Shown here: piece by piece, positions 10,239 to 20,820 of the stretch | Numbering within the stretch: the stretch's first letter is position 1 | How the letters are laid out: every line of letters starts with the position of its first letter | Source: Arenimonas oryziterrae DSM 21050 = YC6267 | GTDB lineage: Bacteria; Pseudomonadota; Gammaproteobacteria; Xanthomonadales; Xanthomonadaceae | Direction of reading: 5' to 3' | NCBI RefSeq assembly: GCF_000420545.1 | Contig: NZ_ATVD01000001.1 | Coordinates: 434,001-498,000 of the forward strand | DNA: 64,000 bases | Notes under the pieces: model-generated | Told to the model about the DNA's origin: nothing | What the model saw: only the letters and a program-made list of their open reading frames with translations | Databases searched by the model: none | Made by a program: the position numbers and the translations under genes

Positions 10239-11717
10239 TTACAGCAGCACCACGTCGAACTGTTCCTGCGCGTACTGCTCGTCCATCTGGAAGCGGATGC
10301 CCTTGCCGAGGAATTCCTCGAGCTCGGCAACCGCGGCCGATTCCTCGTCGGTGATCTTGGTCACCACTTTGGGCGAGGCGATCACCAGCAATTGCGAGGC
10401 CTCGAACTGGCGCACGGCCCGGGTGATCTCGCGGAAGATTTCGTAGATCACGGTTTCGGCGGTCTTGAGGCTACCGCGGCCGCTGCACTCGTGGCAGGGC
10501 TCGCACAGCTGGCGCTCCAGGCTTTCGGTGGTGCGCTTGCGCGTCATCTCGACCAGGCCCAGCGGCGAGAAATCGTAGACCGTGGTCTTGGCGTGATCGC
10601 GCGCGAGTCCTTTTTCGAGCGTGCGCAACACCTGGCGCTTGTGCTCGTCGTCGGTCATGTCGATGAAGTCGATGATGATGATGCCGCCGAGGTTGCGCAG
10701 GCGCAGTTGCCGCGCGACCGACTGCGCCGCTTCCAGATTGGTGCGGTACACGGTCTCCTCGAGATTGCGCTGGCCCAGGAACGAGCCGGTGTTCACATCC
10801 ACGGTGGTCATCGCCTCGGTTTGGTCCACGATCAGGTAGCCGCCCGATTTCAGGGGGACTTCCTTCTGCATCGCGCGCTGGATCTCGTCCTCGACGCCGT
10901 ACAGGTCGAACACGGGTCGTTCGCCGACGTAATGTTCCACGCGTTCGGCCAAATCAGGCATGAACTGCCTTGCAAAGGCCATCAGACGGTCGAAGGTCTC
11001 GCGCGAATCCACGCGCACCTTGTCGACGTCCTTGCGCATGAGATCGCGCACCGCGCGCAGCGGCAGCGACAGGTCGTCGTAGATGCGCTCGCCGACTTTC
11101 GTGGTGCCGCTGGCATCGCGGATGATCTGCCAGGCGCGGCGCAGGTAGTCGACGTCCTCGGACAGGGCTTCGGCCGACTGGCCTTCGGCATTGGTGCGCA
11201 CGATGTAGCCGACACCGGACCCGTCGACAAGTTCGGCCATGATGGTTTTCAGGCGCGCGCGTTCGGTTTCGTCCTCGATGCGCGCCGACACGCCGATCAC
11301 GCGCGAATACGGCAGCAGCACGAGATAACGCGAGGGAATGGAAATCTGCGTGGTCAGACGCGCGCCCTTGCCGCCGATCGGGTCCTTGACCACCTGCACG
11401 ACGATTTCCTGGCCTTCATGCACCAGAGAGGTGATCGGCGGCGGCGCCGGCGGGGCCGGCTCTTCGCTCTCGCCCGGCTGCACCTGCGGCACGCGCATGA
11501 TGTCGGACGCGTGCAGGAACGCGGCGCGGTCCAGGCCGATTTCCACGAAGGCCGCCTGCATGCCCGGCATCACGCGCTGGACACGCCCCTTGTACAGATT
11601 GCCGACCACGCCGCGCCGCGACGCGCGCTCGATGTGCAGTTCCTGCAGCATGCCGTTTTCCACCAGCGCGACCCGGGTTTCGCGCGGCGTGACGTTGATC
11701 AGGATTTCTTCGGACAA
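10239..11717 (-). CDS. rng: Ribonuclease G
   Basis: RNase G is a single-strand-specific endoribonuclease for 16S rRNA 5' maturation and mRNA decay. Starting at the TTG at 11717 gives 492 residues, close to E. coli (489), and aligns the N-terminus (SEEILINVTPRETRVAL). No ATG is available nearby. An S1 domain spans about 36-125, with a proline-rich insert near 85-95. The catalytic aspartates are in VDVNTG (D307) and IIIIDFID (D350). The zinc-link cysteines are C405 and C408, with an additional C411. It follows maf by 23 bases. Confidence 0.94.
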   Translation of the reverse strand: MSEEILINVTPRETRVALVENGMLQELHIERASRRGVVGNLYKGRVQRVMPGMQAAFVEIGLDRAAFLHASDIMRVPQVQPGESEEPAPPAPPPITSLVHEGQEIVVQVVKDPIGGKGARLTTQISIPSRYLVLLPYSRVIGVSARIEDETERARLKTIMAELVDGSGVGYIVRTNAEGQSAEALSEDVDYLRRAWQIIRDASGTTKVGERIYDDLSLPLRAVRDLMRKDVDKVRVDSRETFDRLMAFARQFMPDLAERVEHYVGERPVFDLYGVEDEIQRAMQKEVPLKSGGYLIVDQTEAMTTVDVNTGSFLGQRNLEETVYRTNLEAAQSVARQLRLRNLGGIIIIDFIDMTDDEHKRQVLRTLEKGLARDHAKTTVYDFSPLGLVEMTRKRTTESLERQLCEPCHECSGRGSLKTAETVIYEIFREITRAVRQFEASQLLVIASPKVVTKITDEESAAVAELEEFLGKGIRFQMDEQYAQEQFDVVLL

Positions 11718-11740
11718 GGCGATCTCGCTTACGAAAGTGC

Positions 11741-12310
11741 TTAGGGGAGCAACTGGAATTTGCGCAGCAAGACGGCGGTTTCGTGCAGCGGCAGGCCCAT
11801 CACGCTCGAATGGCTGCCGGAAAGATGGGCGATGAACGCCGCGGCGCGCCCCTGGATGCCGTAGGCACCCGCCTTGCCGAAGGCTTCGCCGGAGGCGACG
11901 TAGGCCTCGATCTGCGGCCCGGTGAGTTCGGCGAAACGCACGTCGGAAATGCTGGTCGCATGTTCCTCGCGACCGGCGCTGACCAGCCACACGCAGGTGA
12001 TCACGCGATGCGTGCGACCCGACAACTCGGCGAGCATGCGCGCGGCATCGGCGGCGTCGGTCGGCTTGCCGTACACCGTATCGCCGAGCACGACTTCGGT
12101 GTCGGCGCCGAGCACGACGGCCTGCGGCGACGACATCACCTTGAGCAGGCCGGCACCAGCCTTCTCGCGGGCGACGCGGCTGACATAGTCCTCGGGCGGT
12201 TCACCGGGCTGACGCTGCTCGGGTACGTCCAGGTCCAGCAGACCGGGATCGAGGCCGAGCTGCCGGAGCAGTTCGAGACGTCGGGGAGATTTCGAGGCGA
12301 GATGGAGCAT
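11741..12310 (-). CDS. maf: Maf nucleoside triphosphate pyrophosphatase
   Basis: Maf proteins hydrolyse dTTP, UTP and some modified pyrimidine triphosphates to monophosphates. The 189-residue protein starts MLHLASKSPRRLELL, containing the SxSPRR phosphate motif, and has LGADTEVV (residues 78-85) and YGKPTDAADAARML (residues 90-103). The ATG at 12310 fits; the open frame ten codons upstream is non-conserved. The gene normally follows rlmH, but here it is separated by a plus-strand phosphatase pair, so it probably has its own promoter in the 96-bp gap shared with that pair. Confidence 0.93.
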   Translation of the reverse strand: MLHLASKSPRRLELLRQLGLDPGLLDLDVPEQRQPGEPPEDYVSRVAREKAGAGLLKVMSSPQAVVLGADTEVVLGDTVYGKPTDAADAARMLAELSGRTHRVITCVWLVSAGREEHATSISDVRFAELTGPQIEAYVASGEAFGKAGAYGIQGRAAAFIAHLSGSHSSVMGLPLHETAVLLRKFQLLP

Positions 12311-12346
12311 CGCCCAAGGATAGCTGCTGAGCCCCGCCACCGCAGC

Positions 12347-12379
12347 CTGTCATGGAACTGCCATCGGATCGGCCATACT
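12347..12379 (+). promoter_or_regulatory. Pho box and -10 of the alkaline phosphatase gene
   Basis: CTGTCAT (12347-12353) and CTGCCAT (12358-12364) form two direct 7-bp repeats separated by 4 bp, matching the PhoB consensus CTGTCAT-N4-CTGTCAY at 13 of 14 positions. A -10-like CATACT (12374-12379) follows after 9 bp, the expected place for PhoB-dependent promoters that lack a -35. The start codon is 27 bp further on. Confidence 0.75.
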
Positions 12380-12406
12380 GGCCCGATTCAGACCTTGTCC
12401 TTGCCC

Positions 12407-14113
12407 ATGCGATCCAACTTCCGAATTGCCCTCCTGGCCGTGTTGGGACTCGCAGGTTGCGCCGCAACCCCCGTTTCCCGATCCCCTGCCCCTGCCGTCG
12501 CGACAACGACGGCGCCGATCACCGTGCCTGCCATCGCCCGACCCCAGGGCGAGTCGCCGGCCTGGTGGTTCCGCGCCGGGGCGGCGAGCGCGCAGTCGCG
12601 CGGCGCCGGACAGGCCCGAGCGAAAAACGTGATCCTGTTCATCGGCGACGGCATGAGCCTGCCCACGGTCGCCGCTGCGCGCATTTTCGAAGGCCAGTCG
12701 CGGCAGCAGCCGGGCGAAGAGAACCAGCTCAGCTTCGAGCGTTTCCCTTACACCGCGCTCAGCCGAACTTACAACACCGACAGCCAAACGCCCGACTCCG
12801 CCGGCACGATGACGGCGATGATCACCGGCGCGAAAACGCGCATCGGCATGCTCAGCGTCGGCCAGGAAGCACGTCGTGGCGACTGCGCCGCCGGAAAGAA
12901 GACGCCGCTCGCGACCGCCGTGGAAATCGCCGAGGCGGCCGGCCTGTCCACCGGCGTGGTGACGACGACGCGCCTGACCCATGCCACGCCTGGCGCGACG
13001 TATGGCCATGTCTCCGAACGCAACTGGGAGAACGATGTCGAGATGCCCGCCGACGCCAAAGCCGCCGGCTGCCTCGACCTGGCCCGGCAACTGGTGGGCT
13101 TCGACATCGGCAACGGCATCGAGGTCGCGATGGGCGGCGGTCGCAGCCAGTTTCTGCCCGCAGAAACGGAAGACCCCGAACGCGCCCGCGACAACGGGGT
13201 GCGCCTGGACGGCCGCAACCTGATCGAGGAATGGCAGCAGCGCCATCCGGACGGCCGCTATGTGTGGAACGGCAAGCAGCTGGCCGCGCTGGACCTCGCG
13301 CACACCGCGCACCTGCTCGGACTGTTCGAGCCCGACCACATGAACTACGAGCACGATCGCCGCAAGGATGCCGCCGGCGAACCCAGCCTCACCGAGATGA
13401 CGCGCGCGGCGATCACGGTGCTCCAGCAGAATCCAAAGGGTTTTTTCCTGGTGGTGGAAAGCGGACGTATCGACCACGCCCATCACGCCAGCAATGCCTA
13501 TCGCGCCCTGACCGAAACCATTTCGCTGTCGGACGCGGTGCGCGCCGCCACCGAGATGACCGACGAGGCCGACACCTTGATCCTCGTCACCGCCGACCAC
13601 TCGCATACGATGAGCTTCGTCGGCTACCCGCAGCGCGGCAATCCGATTCTGGGCAAGGTCACCGGTGGCGCAAGCGAAGACGATGCCGCGGGCCTGGCGC
13701 GCGACAAACTCGGCCTGCCCTTCACCACGCTCAACTACACCAATGGCCCGGGCTATGCCGGCGCCAGCAGCCAGCAGCCCGCCGGACCGAAACATGCACC
13801 GCACACGCTGTCGATGGTCGAACCGGCGATCGGTCGCCCCGACCTGACGAATGTCGACACCCAGGATCCGGACTACCTGCAGGAATCGATGTGGCCGCTG
13901 TCGAGCGAGACGCATGGCGGCGACGATGTCGGCGTCTGGGCGCGCGGCCCGGGCTCGGCTGCGGTGCGCGGCTCGATCGAACAGAACACGATCTTCCACC
14001 TGCTCGTGCAATCGCAGCCGACGATGGTGAAACTGCTGTGCGACCTGGGCGATTGCGAGAACGGCGTGCCGGTGAAATTGCCGGCGCTCGGGTCGCTGCG
14101 CCCCAAAAAATAG
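12407..14113 (+). CDS. Lipoprotein alkaline phosphatase (PhoA family)
   Basis: This predicted cell-envelope alkaline phosphatase releases phosphate from monoesters. The 568-residue protein has a lipoprotein signal with lipobox LAGC (cysteine 18) and a Pro/Ala/Thr-rich linker. The alkaline phosphatase core follows: FIGDGM with metal ligand D81, the nucleophile in PDSAGTM (S131), ESGRIDHAHHA and VTADHSH. It is longer than E. coli PhoA. A Pho box lies just upstream, implying induction by phosphate starvation. It is inserted, in opposite orientation, into a conserved housekeeping block. A membrane-protein gene follows after 55 bases. Confidence 0.9.
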   Translation: MRSNFRIALLAVLGLAGCAATPVSRSPAPAVATTTAPITVPAIARPQGESPAWWFRAGAASAQSRGAGQARAKNVILFIGDGMSLPTVAAARIFEGQSRQQPGEENQLSFERFPYTALSRTYNTDSQTPDSAGTMTAMITGAKTRIGMLSVGQEARRGDCAAGKKTPLATAVEIAEAAGLSTGVVTTTRLTHATPGATYGHVSERNWENDVEMPADAKAAGCLDLARQLVGFDIGNGIEVAMGGGRSQFLPAETEDPERARDNGVRLDGRNLIEEWQQRHPDGRYVWNGKQLAALDLAHTAHLLGLFEPDHMNYEHDRRKDAAGEPSLTEMTRAAITVLQQNPKGFFLVVESGRIDHAHHASNAYRALTETISLSDAVRAATEMTDEADTLILVTADHSHTMSFVGYPQRGNPILGKVTGGASEDDAAGLARDKLGLPFTTLNYTNGPGYAGASSQQPAGPKHAPHTLSMVEPAIGRPDLTNVDTQDPDYLQESMWPLSSETHGGDDVGVWARGPGSAAVRGSIEQNTIFHLLVQSQPTMVKLLCDLGDCENGVPVKLPALGSLRPKK

Positions 14114-14168
14114 TTCCGCTGCTGCTGCATCCCGTCGAACGGCGAGCGCGCCGGACAAGGAGACGCGT

Positions 14169-14753
14169 TTGTCATTTTCGGACACCTACTACGGCCAGGG
14201 CCCGGTTTCGACCCTGAGAAAGGTCGTCGTCAACGGCTTGATGGTGTGCATGGCGTTGATCGTGTACGAGCTTCTGTTCGCGAACTTCGTGCCATCCGAA
14301 GACTGGTATCGGATCGGCAATGGCCTGGCGATCGCTGCGGCCGTGGGCGCTGCCGCCGCGATGTATTGGGGCTATGCGACCGGGCGCATGCGCACGCAGG
14401 AAGGTGCATCGCTGTTCAACAAGGTCCTGATGTACACGCTGCTGCCCTTCATGCTCTACGCCATGTTCTGGATGATCATCGTCCACGCCCTGCCCGACCT
14501 AGTGACCCTGGCCGTCGGCGACCCGCACGAGGAACCGGCATCGTTGATCCGCGACGAATACCACGGCCGGCGCGGCTGCAGGTACCGCGTCGAGGGCGAG
14601 GCATTGCGGCGCAAGTTTCTCAGCCACGTCTGCATCGGCGAAATGTTTTTCGCCGAACTTCCCGATCGTCCCGTTGCGCTCGTGCTGAAGGGCAAAGCAA
14701 CGTGGTTCGGATTCCACGTCTCGCACGTGGCGCGCGACACGACCTCTCCCTGA
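14169..14753 (+). CDS. Membrane protein of unknown function
   Basis: I do not recognise this 194-residue protein. The TTG start at 14169 is supported by AAGGAG six bases upstream. Three membrane segments are visible (about 20-40, 50-67 and 87-115). A soluble C-terminal part follows with two cysteines and no clear motif. It lies 55 bases downstream of the phosphatase and may share its Pho-controlled transcript. It ends convergently at rlmH with a REP-like element between. Confidence 0.7.
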   Translation: MSFSDTYYGQGPVSTLRKVVVNGLMVCMALIVYELLFANFVPSEDWYRIGNGLAIAAAVGAAAAMYWGYATGRMRTQEGASLFNKVLMYTLLPFMLYAMFWMIIVHALPDLVTLAVGDPHEEPASLIRDEYHGRRGCRYRVEGEALRRKFLSHVCIGEMFFAELPDRPVALVLKGKATWFGFHVSHVARDTTSP

Positions 14754-14758
14754 TCTGA

Positions 14759-14779
14759 TCGCCAGCGCGCGGGCTCCTA
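14759..14779 (-). repeat. REP-like palindrome at the end of rlmH
   Basis: Read on the minus strand it has the head TAGGAGCC and the arms GCCCGC and GCTGGC, an imperfect palindrome followed by GA. It matches the copy at 4881-4904 in head and right arm. The TAG of the head (14777-14779) is the stop codon of rlmH. Confidence 0.65.
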
Positions 14780-15247
14780 CGCTCGATGGTAGGGATGGTT
14801 CGCGAGCAGGCTGCAGGCGCGATAGAGCTGTTCGGCGAGCACCAGCCGGACGAGCATGTGCGGCAAGGTCAGCGGGCCGAGCGACCAGCTTTCGTTCGCC
14901 GCGGCGATCACTTCCGGCGGATGTCCTTCCGGACCACCGATGAGAAACGCCAGATCGCGTCCCTGCTGGCGCCAGGCTTCGAGCCGTTGCGCCAGCTGTT
15001 CCGAAGAATACGGTTTGCCACGGCCGTCGAGCGTGACCACATGCGCCTGTTTGGGCAGGGCCGCGAGAACGCGCGTGCCTTCGTCGCTCATCGCGCGCGC
15101 CGCGTCACGGCCCTTGCCGCGCAAGCCCGGCGCGACCTCCGCCAGCTCCAGCGGGAGCCAGTGCGACAGTCGTTTCTGATATTCCGAAAAACCGCTGGCG
15201 ACCCAGTCCGGCGCACGCTCGCCGACGGCGATGAGCCGGGCTTTCAT
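14777..15247 (-). CDS. rlmH: 23S rRNA (pseudouridine1915-N3)-methyltransferase RlmH
   Basis: RlmH methylates pseudouridine 1915 in helix 69 of 23S rRNA on assembled ribosomes, using SAM. It is a SPOUT-fold dimer. The 156-residue length is standard. FLIGGPEGH, near residue 101, is the knot SAM-binding loop, and the C-terminal HMLVRLVLAEQLYRA...NHPYHRA is diagnostic. Its stop codon is the TAG of a REP-like element. It follows rsfS after 13 bases. Confidence 0.95.
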   Translation of the reverse strand: MKARLIAVGERAPDWVASGFSEYQKRLSHWLPLELAEVAPGLRGKGRDAARAMSDEGTRVLAALPKQAHVVTLDGRGKPYSSEQLAQRLEAWRQQGRDLAFLIGGPEGHPPEVIAAANESWSLGPLTLPHMLVRLVLAEQLYRACSLLANHPYHRA

Positions 15248-15260
15248 GGTTTCGCGGAAA

Positions 15261-15653
15261 TTATTCGGCTTCGGGCGGCTGGTCGCCGACCGTCCACAGA
15301 CGTTCGAGCGCGTAGAACTCGCGAATGCGCGGCAGCATCACGTGCACGATCACGTCGCCCAGGTCCACGAGCACCCATTCCGCTTCGCGCTCGCCTTCCA
15401 CGCCCAGCGGCATCACGCCGCATTTCTTCGCGAACTGCACCACTTCATCGGCGACGGATTTCACGTGACGCGTGGAGGTGCCCGAGACCACGACGAGATA
15501 GTCGGCGATGCTCGTCTTGCCACGAACGTCGATCTCGACCGCATCCTTGGCTTTCATTTCTTCCAGCGCTGCGTGCACCTGCTTGAGCAACGCTTCCGGC
15601 GACGGCGCCGGGTCCGGCATTTTGGTCTTGATGACGTGGGCTTGGGTGGTCAA
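15261..15653 (-). CDS. rsfS: Ribosome silencing factor RsfS
   Basis: RsfS binds ribosomal protein uL14 and blocks subunit joining during starvation. The conserved core DAVEIDVRGKTSIADYLVVV, SGTSTRHVKSVADEVV and EWVLVDLGDVIVHVM is intact. I chose the TTG at 15653 (130 residues), because the opening TTQAHVIKT...PDPAPS resembles N-termini I recall from xanthomonad relatives. An ATG at 15620 (119 residues) is the alternative. It sits between nadD and rlmH, the standard order. Confidence 0.9.
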   Translation of the reverse strand: MTTQAHVIKTKMPDPAPSPEALLKQVHAALEEMKAKDAVEIDVRGKTSIADYLVVVSGTSTRHVKSVADEVVQFAKKCGVMPLGVEGEREAEWVLVDLGDVIVHVMLPRIREFYALERLWTVGDQPPEAE

Positions 15654-15746
15654 CGCGCTGTCTCGTGATGGGGGAATGGGTCCGGCAGCCGCGGTTCGCC
15701 GCGCCAGACCGGGGGCGATTATACCCCTGCCGATCACCGGCCCCCG

Positions 15747-16388
15747 TCAACGGTTCTGGTAGAGGCCGAGCTTGTGGATGTAAAGGGCGACGGCCGGCGC
15801 CAGCCAGCCCCGGTCGCCTCGGCCGCCCGCCAGCGAGCGCCGGATACCACTGGCAGACGCCGGATGCGGCGGCATCGCCAGGCGGAACAGGCGGCCGCCA
15901 GGCTGCCCGGACAGGGCCGAGGGATCGCTCTCCCAGCGCCCGTCGCAGGCCTGCGCGAGATTCTCCGGCAGGTTGTCGAGCGCGTAGCCCGGCCGTACGG
16001 CGACGACGAAATGCGCCAGATCGAACAGCGACCGCCAGTCGTGCCAGCTCGACAGCCCGCTGAAGGCGTCATCGCCGACCAGCCACGCGAGCGGCTCGTC
16101 CGGCCCCAGCTGCGCCCGCAGTTCGCGCAGGGTATCGACGGTGTAGGACGGACCGCTGCGTTCGAGTTCGCGGCGATCGAGCAGGAAGCCGGGTTGCTCG
16201 GCGATCGCGAGCGCAATCATGCGCACGCGTTGCTCGGCGCTCGCGCCGGTCGGCGGACGGTGCGGCGGATCGCCGGCCGGCAGGAAATACACCTTCGCGT
16301 CGAGCGCATCGCGCGCGGCCGCAGCTACGGCCAGATGACCCAGATGGATCGGATCGAAGGTCCCGCCATAGAGGATGCGCAGGCTCAC
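15747..16388 (-). CDS. nadD: Nicotinate-nucleotide adenylyltransferase NadD
   Basis: NadD transfers AMP from ATP to nicotinate mononucleotide, making deamido-NAD in NAD synthesis. The 213-residue protein begins at GTG 16388 (SLRILYGG), overlapping the holA stop as GTGA. The nucleotidyltransferase motif GGTFDPIHLGH is at 8-18, and the second signature SASGIRRSLAGG lies near the C-terminus in place of the usual ISSTxIR. The overlap indicates translational coupling with holA. Confidence 0.95.
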   Translation of the reverse strand: MSLRILYGGTFDPIHLGHLAVAAAARDALDAKVYFLPAGDPPHRPPTGASAEQRVRMIALAIAEQPGFLLDRRELERSGPSYTVDTLRELRAQLGPDEPLAWLVGDDAFSGLSSWHDWRSLFDLAHFVVAVRPGYALDNLPENLAQACDGRWESDPSALSGQPGGRLFRLAMPPHPASASGIRRSLAGGRGDRGWLAPAVALYIHKLGLYQNR

Positions 16389-17413
16389 GAGGCCAGCAGA
16401 CGACGTGCCTTGGGCTCGGCCATCGTCACCAGCAACCGCTCCAGCGCGAGCCAGGCGTCGCCCGATTCGCGGCCCTTGGCGATGCGGTCGATGCGACCGG
16501 CCTCGCCGACGAACACTTCCCATCGCGCCGCCGGATGCCGGTCGATCGCGCGCCGGTACAGCGCCTGCTTGCTTTCCCAGATGCGCGCATCGCGCATCGC
16601 GTTCATCACATTGCCGCCGTCGGCCTGCACGCGCGCGAGCTGGCCCAGGCGCAGTACTTCCATCGCCAGCATCGGCAAGAGACCCGGCACCTGCTCGCCT
16701 TCGGCCTTGAGCGCACGCAACATGCGCGAGGCCCGCGAGGCATCGCCGGCAAGCGCGGCTTCGACCAGTTTGAAGACGTCGAAACGCGCGGAGTCGGCGA
16801 CGAAACGATCCATCGCATCCTCGTCGAGCTGTGCGCCGGGCGAGAGCAAGGCGAGCTTGTCGATTTCCTGCGCGGCCGCGAGCAGATTGCCTTCGACGCG
16901 CTCGGCGAGCATCGCCACCGCGGCCGGCGTCGCGACCAGGCCGCGCTGACGCAGGCGCTTGCCGAGCCATTCGAGCAATTCATGCGGCTTGACCGGCCAC
17001 ACCGGCAATACATGCCCGGCGCGTGCGATCGCTTCGCTCCATTTGCCCGCGTGCGATTTGCTCCAGTCCTGTGCGGTGATCAGCAGCACGGTGTCGGGCG
17101 GCGGATTGTTGCAATAGGCCTGGATCGCTTCGCTGCCGTCCTTGCCCGGTTTGCCGGTCGGCAAGCGCAGATCGAACAGCCGGCGCGTCGCGAACAAACT
17201 CAGCGAGGCCACGCCCATGGTCAGCGCGTTCCAGTCGAAGCTGCCTTCGGCGTCGAGCACTTCGCGTTCGCCGTAGCCTTCCTCGCGCGCGCGGGCGCGG
17301 ATCGCATCGGCGCATTCCTGCACGATCAGCGGTTCGCCGCCGGCGACCAGATACACCGGTCGCAAGGGTTCGCCGGCCAGCTGGCGTTCCAGGCGGTCGG
17401 GGCGGAGTTCCAT
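16385..17413 (-). CDS. holA: DNA polymerase III delta subunit HolA
   Basis: The delta subunit is the wrench of the clamp loader and opens the beta sliding clamp. The 342-residue length is standard. Recognisable stretches are RPVYLVAGGEPLIVQECADAI near the start, ALTMGVASLSLFATRRLFDLR near residue 62 (the clamp-contact region) and ERVEGNLLAAAQEIDKLALL mid-protein. It overlaps lptE at its start (TGATG) and nadD at its end (GTGA), so all three are coupled. Confidence 0.95.
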   Translation of the reverse strand: MELRPDRLERQLAGEPLRPVYLVAGGEPLIVQECADAIRARAREEGYGEREVLDAEGSFDWNALTMGVASLSLFATRRLFDLRLPTGKPGKDGSEAIQAYCNNPPPDTVLLITAQDWSKSHAGKWSEAIARAGHVLPVWPVKPHELLEWLGKRLRQRGLVATPAAVAMLAERVEGNLLAAAQEIDKLALLSPGAQLDEDAMDRFVADSARFDVFKLVEAALAGDASRASRMLRALKAEGEQVPGLLPMLAMEVLRLGQLARVQADGGNVMNAMRDARIWESKQALYRRAIDRHPAARWEVFVGEAGRIDRIAKGRESGDAWLALERLLVTMAEPKARRLLAS

Positions 17414-17904
17414 CAGTCCGGCGTGTTTCGCAGCACGATGTCGATGCGGCGCAGGATCGCGGCTTGCATGTCGCGGCGCAGCTCGCGCTGGATCAGTTCC
17501 TGCTCGGCCGGGCTACCGGCGGACGCGTTCGCGTCGTAGGTGTATTCACGCGAGAGTTCGATGCTCTGCGCCTCGACCAGCGGCTTGCCGTCGGCCGACT
17601 GCAGCACGAAATCGACGCGATAGCGCGTGAGGTATTCACGCACCTGCGCGAACTGATCGAGCGACAGCGGAATCGTCGACCAGTTTTCGCCAGTGATCTT
17701 CAGCGACGCCGAGGGCACGCCGTCGACCGGCGCGGTGGCGCCCGCACGGCTGAGCGAGCTCGCCAGTTCCACGCCCAGCTGGCTGTAGGGATCGGCGGTC
17801 TCGACCTTCATCGGGCCCACGGCTTCGGACAACCGGATCTGCTGGCGCGGATGGAATCCGCAGCCGGCGAGGAGCAGCAATGCCACGATCACGAGCAGTC
17901 TCAC
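17413..17904 (-). CDS. lptE: LPS-assembly lipoprotein LptE
   Basis: LptE plugs the LptD barrel and helps deliver LPS to the outer-membrane surface. Starting at GTG 17904, which has GGAG seven bases upstream, gives 163 residues with a short lipoprotein signal MRLLVIVALLLLAGC and cysteine 15. The TTG at 17928 would lengthen the N-terminus without benefit. Downstream features GFHPR, SREYTYD and QRELRRDMQAAILRRI fit LptE. The leuS-lptE-holA order is typical. Confidence 0.92.
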   Translation of the reverse strand: MRLLVIVALLLLAGCGFHPRQQIRLSEAVGPMKVETADPYSQLGVELASSLSRAGATAPVDGVPSASLKITGENWSTIPLSLDQFAQVREYLTRYRVDFVLQSADGKPLVEAQSIELSREYTYDANASAGSPAEQELIQRELRRDMQAAILRRIDIVLRNTPD

Positions 17905-17988
17905 GATTTCACTCCGGTGGTCCGGCAATCCGGACCGGTTGAGCCGGCCTCGCCGTCACCGACGAGGCCCGCAGCAAACAAAGGCAAC

Positions 17989-20730
<2,742 letters not shown>

Positions 20731-20820
20731 TCATTGCCCTACGCCCGCACCGCCTTCCCACCGACGGCCGCGCACCGGCGACGCGCGCGAACCTGCCGAT
20801 CACGCCGCCGGAGCCTGCCC

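Noticed and set aside
6512-10354. Plus-strand open frame of about 1280 codons
   Set aside because: It lies opposite yhdP and rng, is rich in Arg/Gln/His and shows no domain; long antisense frames are expected where third positions are mostly G or C.
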